DNA of 64,000 nt, from positions 124,001 to 188,000 of the forward strand of contig CAWBHA010000004.1 of the NCBI GenBank assembly GCA_963788585.1. The letters run 5' to 3'. A model generated the notes under the pieces. It ran no database searches. It was not told the DNA's origin and saw only the letters and a list, made by a program, of their open reading frames with translations. Source of the stretch: Bog-473 sp963788585 (GTDB taxonomy: Bacteria; Actinomycetota; Acidimicrobiia; Acidimicrobiales; RAAP-2). The position numbers were made by a program, and so were the translations under genes. This document shows, one piece after another, positions 59,560 to 64,000 of the stretch (within the stretch, counting starts at the first letter, position 1; each line of letters starts with the position of its first letter).

Positions 59560-60360
59560 ATGACCTTCAGCGTCGGTGAGGTCGTTTGCTTTGCTGGTAG
59601 CGAAAGCGAGGTGCGCGAGGTCGGAGAGCGCGCCGGACATCCCGCCTACCTCATCCACAATGGCCAGAGCCGCATGCCGATGTGGATCCCTGAGGACATC
59701 TTGGAGGCACACCAAGGACCCGGCCGACCAGTCTCGGAGTTCCACGAACGAACTCCCGATGTGATCGTCGTGGACGACTTCCTTCGGGATCCCGACGAGG
59801 TCCGCGCCCTGGCCCTGAGCCAGGAATATGGGACAGACCTTCGCTTCTTCAAGGGCCTCCGCACCCACGAGCGCTTCTTGTGGCCACACCTGCGCGAGGA
59901 GTTCGGACGGCTCCTCGGAACGCCGGTCACCGAATGGCTCGGTCATCACGCCAACGGGGTCTTCCAGCAGACCAGCCATGAGGACCCGCTCGTCTGGCAC
60001 CACGACTCGCAGGGATACGCAGCAGCGATTTACCTCACTCCGAACGCGCCACCCGGCTCGGGAACAAGCTTCTGGCGTGACCGGACCTGGGGCTGTCGGC
60101 GGCGGCCAACACATCCGCTCGAGGCGGCACGGCTCGGCAGTCCGGAAGCGATTCGAGCCGCTGAGGGGGTGGTCTACGACCCCTACAACTTCGAACACAG
60201 CGACAACTGGGATCTGATCGAGGCAGTCGCAGGGCTGTACAACCGTCTCGTCATCTGGGACGCGAGCCTGATTCACTCAGCGTCGTCCTATTCCAATTTT
60301 GCCGAAAACGGGTCGTCACCCACCCGGCTCGTGCAACTCTTCTTCTTCGACGCTGACTGA
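59560..60360 (+). CDS. 2OG-Fe(II) oxygenase-like protein (DUF6445-type)
   Basis: A 266-aa protein. Residues 1-50 form a small beta domain (FSVGEVVCFAGSESEVREVG; MPMWIPEDILE). The rest is a double-stranded beta-helix dioxygenase: VIVVDDFLRDPDEVRALAL, then H147-x-D149 (LVWHHDSQGYAAAIYLTP), the distal H239 (WDASLIHSASSYSNF) and R256 (RLVQLFFFD). This H-x-D...H...R set binds iron and 2-oxoglutarate in prolyl-hydroxylase-like enzymes. The substrate is unknown; candidates are nearby secreted proteins. It is convergent with the glycosyltransferase gene and 60 bp after the DUF4915-like gene. Confidence 0.78.
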   Translation: MTFSVGEVVCFAGSESEVREVGERAGHPAYLIHNGQSRMPMWIPEDILEAHQGPGRPVSEFHERTPDVIVVDDFLRDPDEVRALALSQEYGTDLRFFKGLRTHERFLWPHLREEFGRLLGTPVTEWLGHHANGVFQQTSHEDPLVWHHDSQGYAAAIYLTPNAPPGSGTSFWRDRTWGCRRRPTHPLEAARLGSPEAIRAAEGVVYDPYNFEHSDNWDLIEAVAGLYNRLVIWDASLIHSASSYSNFAENGSSPTRLVQLFFFDAD

Positions 60361-60381
60361 TCACTCTTCGCTCGGCCGGGA

Positions 60382-61701
60382 TCAGATGTTGAGGAAACCT
60401 CCCTGACGCGGTCCGTCCTTGACCGCGATGAGGTTCGCGCAGACGTACGAGATCTTGTGTGCCTCATGCCAATCGCTTGGGAAGTAGGTAACCAGCCGGC
60501 TGACCTGGAATCGGCATGAGAGTTCGGGCGCGAACTGGGCATAGCCACGGTCGGTGAAATACCAGAAGGAATTCTCGTTGTAGTAAGCGACATGCGTCGG
60601 ATCTTGAAACGCTCCCCTGCCGTCCGTACTGGGGGTCAGAGTCAGCAACAGGCCACCATGAGCAAGCAGCCGATAGAACTCGTTGAACAGTTTCACCTTG
60701 TCCGGCACGTGCGAAAGAAAGTCCGAAACGAGAATGACTCCGACGCTCGAGTCGGGCAGGTCGATGCCCGCCGACACGTCGCCGACGATATCGGTGTCGG
60801 TCCCCTCGGCGCTGTCCACCCGCAGGTAGCCGACCGGCCTGCTCTCCTTCGAACCGAGGTACAGCGACTTGAGCCCGCGACGGATCGCCCAAGCCAACGC
60901 ATTTGGCTCGACGTAGCGGTCGTACAGAGCGACAGTCTCCTTCTGGATGCGTGCGTTGATCTCGGTCTCCCGCTGCGTGTTGCTCTTGTGCATCCGCTGG
61001 AGGTACAGGCACTCACCGACGAGATGAAAATCGGTGAGCTGGTACAGCCGGCACATGATGTCCTGGTCATCAAGGACATCCCGTGTGGCGTCGTAGCCTC
61101 CCGTCATCTCGTACACAGCTCGACGGAAGGATCGCACGTGATTGGGGGCGAACCAGATGTAGCTGACGTTGTGCGGGTACGGCTCCAAAGCGTTGCATTG
61201 AAGCATCGAGCGACCATCGACCGTGGTCTCCTCGTAGACCCATCCCTGGTTCAGATCGAATTGCGTGTTGTCCCGGGAGCCGTCTTCGTTGATCTGGGCG
61301 AATTGGCTGAACACGAATCCTACGTGAGGATGCGCATCGAAGGCCTCGACAATCAGCTGTAACGCGTCAGACCGCAACTCGTCGTCATGGTCGAGTTCTA
61401 CGAGAAACTCCCCGAGAGCCAGGGAACAGGCGTACCGTTTTGCGGCGCCCACACCGGCGAGGTCGTCCTTGATCACGACACGGAGTCGAGGATCCTCCAG
61501 CGGGGGTCTCCACCGAGCGCCTTGGTTGAGCAAGACGATCCATTCCCAGTCCTCGAATGTCTGCGCGAGCAGGCTCCGCATGCAGTCATCGAGATATCGA
61601 GGCTGGTGGCTCGGGCTGAAGATGCTTACACGGGGGCGGGCCGGCGCCTTGCCAGACGGCCTGATGGCTCTGGCGGTCTGAGGCTCTGACGGAGCATTCA
61701 C
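60382..61701 (-). CDS. GT2 glycosyltransferase fused to methyltransferase-like domain
   Basis: A 439-aa cytoplasmic protein. Residues about 22-250 are a GT-A family 2 domain: RVSIFSPSHQPRYLDDCMRS, LAGVGAAKRYACSLALGEF and the D-x-D-type motif LVELDHDDEL. Residues about 295-430 resemble the second half of a SAM methyltransferase (DIVGDVSAGIDLPDSSVGVI, LFNEFYRLLAHGGLLLTLTP, AFQDPTHVAYY), but the Gly-rich SAM motif I is not evident, so this part may be non-catalytic. Start is the GTG at 61701. It would transfer a sugar to a lipid or protein acceptor. Convergent with the 2OG oxygenase. Confidence 0.82.
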   Translation of the reverse strand: MNAPSEPQTARAIRPSGKAPARPRVSIFSPSHQPRYLDDCMRSLLAQTFEDWEWIVLLNQGARWRPPLEDPRLRVVIKDDLAGVGAAKRYACSLALGEFLVELDHDDELRSDALQLIVEAFDAHPHVGFVFSQFAQINEDGSRDNTQFDLNQGWVYEETTVDGRSMLQCNALEPYPHNVSYIWFAPNHVRSFRRAVYEMTGGYDATRDVLDDQDIMCRLYQLTDFHLVGECLYLQRMHKSNTQRETEINARIQKETVALYDRYVEPNALAWAIRRGLKSLYLGSKESRPVGYLRVDSAEGTDTDIVGDVSAGIDLPDSSVGVILVSDFLSHVPDKVKLFNEFYRLLAHGGLLLTLTPSTDGRGAFQDPTHVAYYNENSFWYFTDRGYAQFAPELSCRFQVSRLVTYFPSDWHEAHKISYVCANLIAVKDGPRQGGFLNI

Positions 61702-61975
61702 AGAGCGCAGTTGTAGCAGTCGAGCGTCACCGGTCCAGGGATCTGACCGGACTCAGTGCAGTTTCAGAGACCTGAGACCTGCACCGGCGGCAGGCCACCG
61801 ATCCCAGAGGCACCACTCCTCCTGCCGAGGCCGCCGCTGCCTTGTGCGCCCGTTCGGGTGGCTCCTGATGCGGTTGCCCGAGATGAGTTAGGGAGATGCC
61901 TAGTGCGGGCCTGCGCCGGCGAGAACCCTCACCGAGCCCGAGGACGGGGCCCACTGAGGAAGTCCGAAGCTGCAC
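61702..61975. other. intergenic region
   Basis: Contains the leader of the glycosyltransferase gene and the 3' flank of the RCC1-repeat gene. No gene and no strong hairpin were seen. Confidence 0.35.
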
Positions 61976-64000
61976 TCAGTTGTTGACGGTGACGGTGACG
62001 CCGGGGCTGGTACCGGTGAGGCCGCCGAAGTAGGACGTGAAGCTCTGCAGGGTGTAGATCCCATCGGGAACGCCCGTTGTGTTCCAGGAAGCCGCCCACC
62101 CGACAAGCGTCGGGGTGGCGGTGGCAATCACGTAGCCGTTCAGTGCCCCCCCGGTCACTTCGTACTGTACTTGCACCACTCCCGAGGAGGCAGTGGCGTC
62201 GAGATTCTGACTGCCGGAAAGAGTCGCGTTGTTCGAAGGGAGGACGACGGTGGTCGTCGGTGCCGGATTGTTCACGGTGACGGTGATACCCGGGCTGGTG
62301 CCCAAGACGCCGCCGGGCGAGGAGGCGACGCTTTGGAGGGTGTAGCTACCGTTCGGCACATTCACAGAGTTCCAGGAGGCAGACCACTCGCCGTTGCTCA
62401 AGGTGGCGGTTGCGATCACGTCGTCATTCTCGATGCCACCGGTAACCTCGAACTGTACCTGGACCACTCCTGAGGAGGCAGTCGCGGCAAGACTCTGGCT
62501 GCCGGACAAGGCTGCGTTGTTCGAAGGGACAACAACGGTCGTCGTCGGTGCCGGGTTGTTCACCGTGATGGTGATGCCTGGACTGACAATGCTCGAGCCG
62601 CCAAATGTGGCGACGCTTTGGAGGGTGTAGCTACCGTTCGGCACATTCACAGAGTTCCAGGAAGCAGCCCATCCGACGAGGGTCAAGGTGCCTGTGGCGA
62701 TGACTTGGTCGCTGAGTGTCCCCCCGGTGAGTTCGTACTGCACCCCCGTCGCTCCCGCCGAGGGAACGGTGTCGAGATTCTGGGTGCCCGAGACGGTGGC
62801 GCCGTTGGAAGGGAGCACGACGGAGCTGCTGAGCGTCACCGCAGCGACGACCTGGACCGGGGCGGCGCTGCTCGAAAACGCGCTGTTCCCGAGTTCTCCG
62901 ACAGAGTTATCCCCCCAGCAGTCCACGCCGCCGAACGTAAGGACCGCGCAGTAGCTCCCCAGGTAGTTCCCGGTGACGGACGCCACCTGCGACAAGGTGC
63001 CAGACCCTCCGACGGCTTCGACCGCAACCGGGGAAGAGCTGCTCGTGGTCGCACCGTTTCCAAGCTCGCCGTCATCGCCATAGCCCCAGCAAATGAGCCT
63101 GCCGGACCCAGAGGCACAAAAACTCAGTCCCTCGCCGGCGACGGACGACACTCCGGAGAGGGTGCCGACTCCTCCGACGCCCTGGACCTGGACCGGGGTG
63201 GAGCTGCTCGAGGAGACCCCGTTCCCCAACTCGGCGTAGCTGCCATACCCCCAGCAGTCCACTCCCCCGGAGCCTTGGAGCAGTGCGCAGTATCCGAGTA
63301 CGTCTCCCGCGAGCGAGGACACCCCCGAAAGGGTGCCGCTGCCACCGACGCCCCGGACCTGCACGGGGGTGGAGCTGCTCGCGGAAATCCCGTTCCCGAG
63401 CTCGCCGTCGTGACCGTACCCCCAGCAGTCCACCGCGTGTGAGGTGAGCAGGCCGCAGTAGCCGAACCCATCGCCTGTGATCGACGACAGCCCCGAAAGG
63501 GTGCCGCCGCCGCCGACCGCCTGGACCTGCACCGGCGTGGCGCTACTCGAGGACACACCGTTCCCGAGCTGGCCGTCAGCGCCGCTGCCCCAACAGTCGG
63601 CACCGCCGGAGCTGAGAAGCGCGCAATATCCGGGTTGTTCGGTTGAGCTCGGATACCCTTCCACGACGCCGCTTCCGGTGACCGATGCCACCCCCGAGAG
63701 CAGGCCGGATCCGCCAAGACCCGTGACCTGCACCGGTGTGGCGCTGTTCGAGGTGGCTCCGTTCCCGAGTTCGCCGTCAGGCCCGTAGCCCCAACAGTCG
63801 ACGCCACCGGAGGTGAGCTCGGCGCAGTAGCTCCCGGGGCTGCTTGTAAGGGAGGTCACCCCGGAAAGGGTGCCGGCGCCCCCGACACCGTCGACCTGCA
63901 CGGGGACGGCGCTGTTCGAAGAGGCTCCGTTCCCGAGCTCTCCATCAGGGCCGTAGCCCCAACAGTCGACCCCACCAGAGGTCAGGAGTGCACAGAAGCT
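61976..64000 (-). CDS. RCC1-repeat propeller protein with three Ig-like modules (5' end outside window)
   Basis: Runs off the right edge; 674 codons are visible. From 64000 to about 62830 there are eight or so RCC1-type repeats of about 50 aa, each with SYCALLTSGGVDCWG, a Y/G-D-G-E-L-G-N-G turn and TPVQV. These are typical blades of an RCC1/BLIP-II propeller, here with paired cysteines. The C-terminal 290 aa are three Ig-like modules (TTVVVPSNNAALSG; WSASWNSVNVPNGSYTLQSV) closely related to those of the Vgb-like protein at 52887-55715. It ends TVNN without anchor. A signal peptide is expected upstream. Likely a secreted adhesin or binding protein. Confidence 0.85.
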   Translation of the reverse strand, partial: SFCALLTSGGVDCWGYGPDGELGNGASSNSAVPVQVDGVGGAGTLSGVTSLTSSPGSYCAELTSGGVDCWGYGPDGELGNGATSNSATPVQVTGLGGSGLLSGVASVTGSGVVEGYPSSTEQPGYCALLSSGGADCWGSGADGQLGNGVSSSSATPVQVQAVGGGGTLSGLSSITGDGFGYCGLLTSHAVDCWGYGHDGELGNGISASSSTPVQVRGVGGSGTLSGVSSLAGDVLGYCALLQGSGGVDCWGYGSYAELGNGVSSSSSTPVQVQGVGGVGTLSGVSSVAGEGLSFCASGSGRLICWGYGDDGELGNGATTSSSSPVAVEAVGGSGTLSQVASVTGNYLGSYCAVLTFGGVDCWGDNSVGELGNSAFSSSAAPVQVVAAVTLSSSVVLPSNGATVSGTQNLDTVPSAGATGVQYELTGGTLSDQVIATGTLTLVGWAASWNSVNVPNGSYTLQSVATFGGSSIVSPGITITVNNPAPTTTVVVPSNNAALSGSQSLAATASSGVVQVQFEVTGGIENDDVIATATLSNGEWSASWNSVNVPNGSYTLQSVASSPGGVLGTSPGITVTVNNPAPTTTVVLPSNNATLSGSQNLDATASSGVVQVQYEVTGGALNGYVIATATPTLVGWAASWNTTGVPDGIYTLQSFTSYFGGLTGTSPGVTVTVNN

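Noticed and set aside
1..64000. tRNA and rRNA genes
   Set aside because: No sequence with a proper T-loop GTTCGANTC plus acceptor pairing or rRNA core was found; the few GGTTCGA hits are inside genes such as smc.

Overview
High-GC actinobacterial chromosome segment. The gene order ftsY-smc-mutM-rnc-yceD-sepIVA-like-coaD-rsmD-recG, a WhiB protein, a mycothiol-linked MDMPI-type domain and LAxTG-like (sortase E type) surface proteins all point to Actinomycetota. The extra acpP-plsX-rpmF block and the DUF3501/rubrerythrin/PerR cluster would fit Acidimicrobiia. That class assignment is inference; only the phylum-level call is well supported.

Region 1 (1-15.5 kb) is conserved housekeeping, nearly all on the minus strand and tightly packed with 4-8 bp overlaps. 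Transcribed right to left, it reads: DAK2 kinase-like, recG, rsmD, coaD, SepIVA-like coiled coil, yceD, rpmF, plsX, acpP, rnc, mutM, smc, a 72-aa membrane protein, ftsY and a small PLDc_N-like protein. A periodic array of TATA-type palindromes lies between mutM and smc. rpmB is divergent at the right end.

Region 2 (15.6-38.6 kb) holds one secreted protein and then metabolism and regulation: thiL, GTP-type PEP carboxykinase, an MFS transporter, a stand-alone RAM domain, a frameshifted CaiB-type CoA-transferase, galactokinase, trpD, acyl-CoA dehydrogenase, an LCP cell-wall ligase and whiB. Next comes a peroxide-stress cluster (perR, rubrerythrin, DUF3501, HiPIP-like protein) with two matching operator/promoter units. 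pyrE, several hypotheticals, a MarR-like regulator and an overlapping glpD / alkyl-DHAP-synthase-like / glpK operon follow.

Region 3 (38.6-46.8 kb) carries two large cell-wall proteins: a six-repeat Ig-like protein and a DUF11-repeat protein. Both end in AFTG sorting signals. The second is broken by frameshifts inside a 15-nt repeat tract. An IS3-family remnant follows.

Region 4 (47.2-51.4 kb) encodes a frameshifted ferredoxin-reductase-type flavoprotein, an MBL hydrolase, xseB and xseA, and the RNase P RNA gene rnpB.

Region 5 (51.5-64 kb) is an accessory surface/secretome island. It has a secreted beta-barrel-like protein, a Vgb-type propeller with three Ig-like modules, and a collagen-like membrane protein behind a structured leader. 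A 1.2-kb gene-poor stretch with hairpins and a duplicated element comes next, then a TPR lipoprotein, a DUF4915-like protein, a 2OG-Fe(II) oxygenase, a glycosyltransferase-methyltransferase fusion, and an RCC1 propeller carrying the same Ig-like modules and running off the window.

Four genes contain single-base frame lesions. They may be recent pseudogenes or residual assembly errors.
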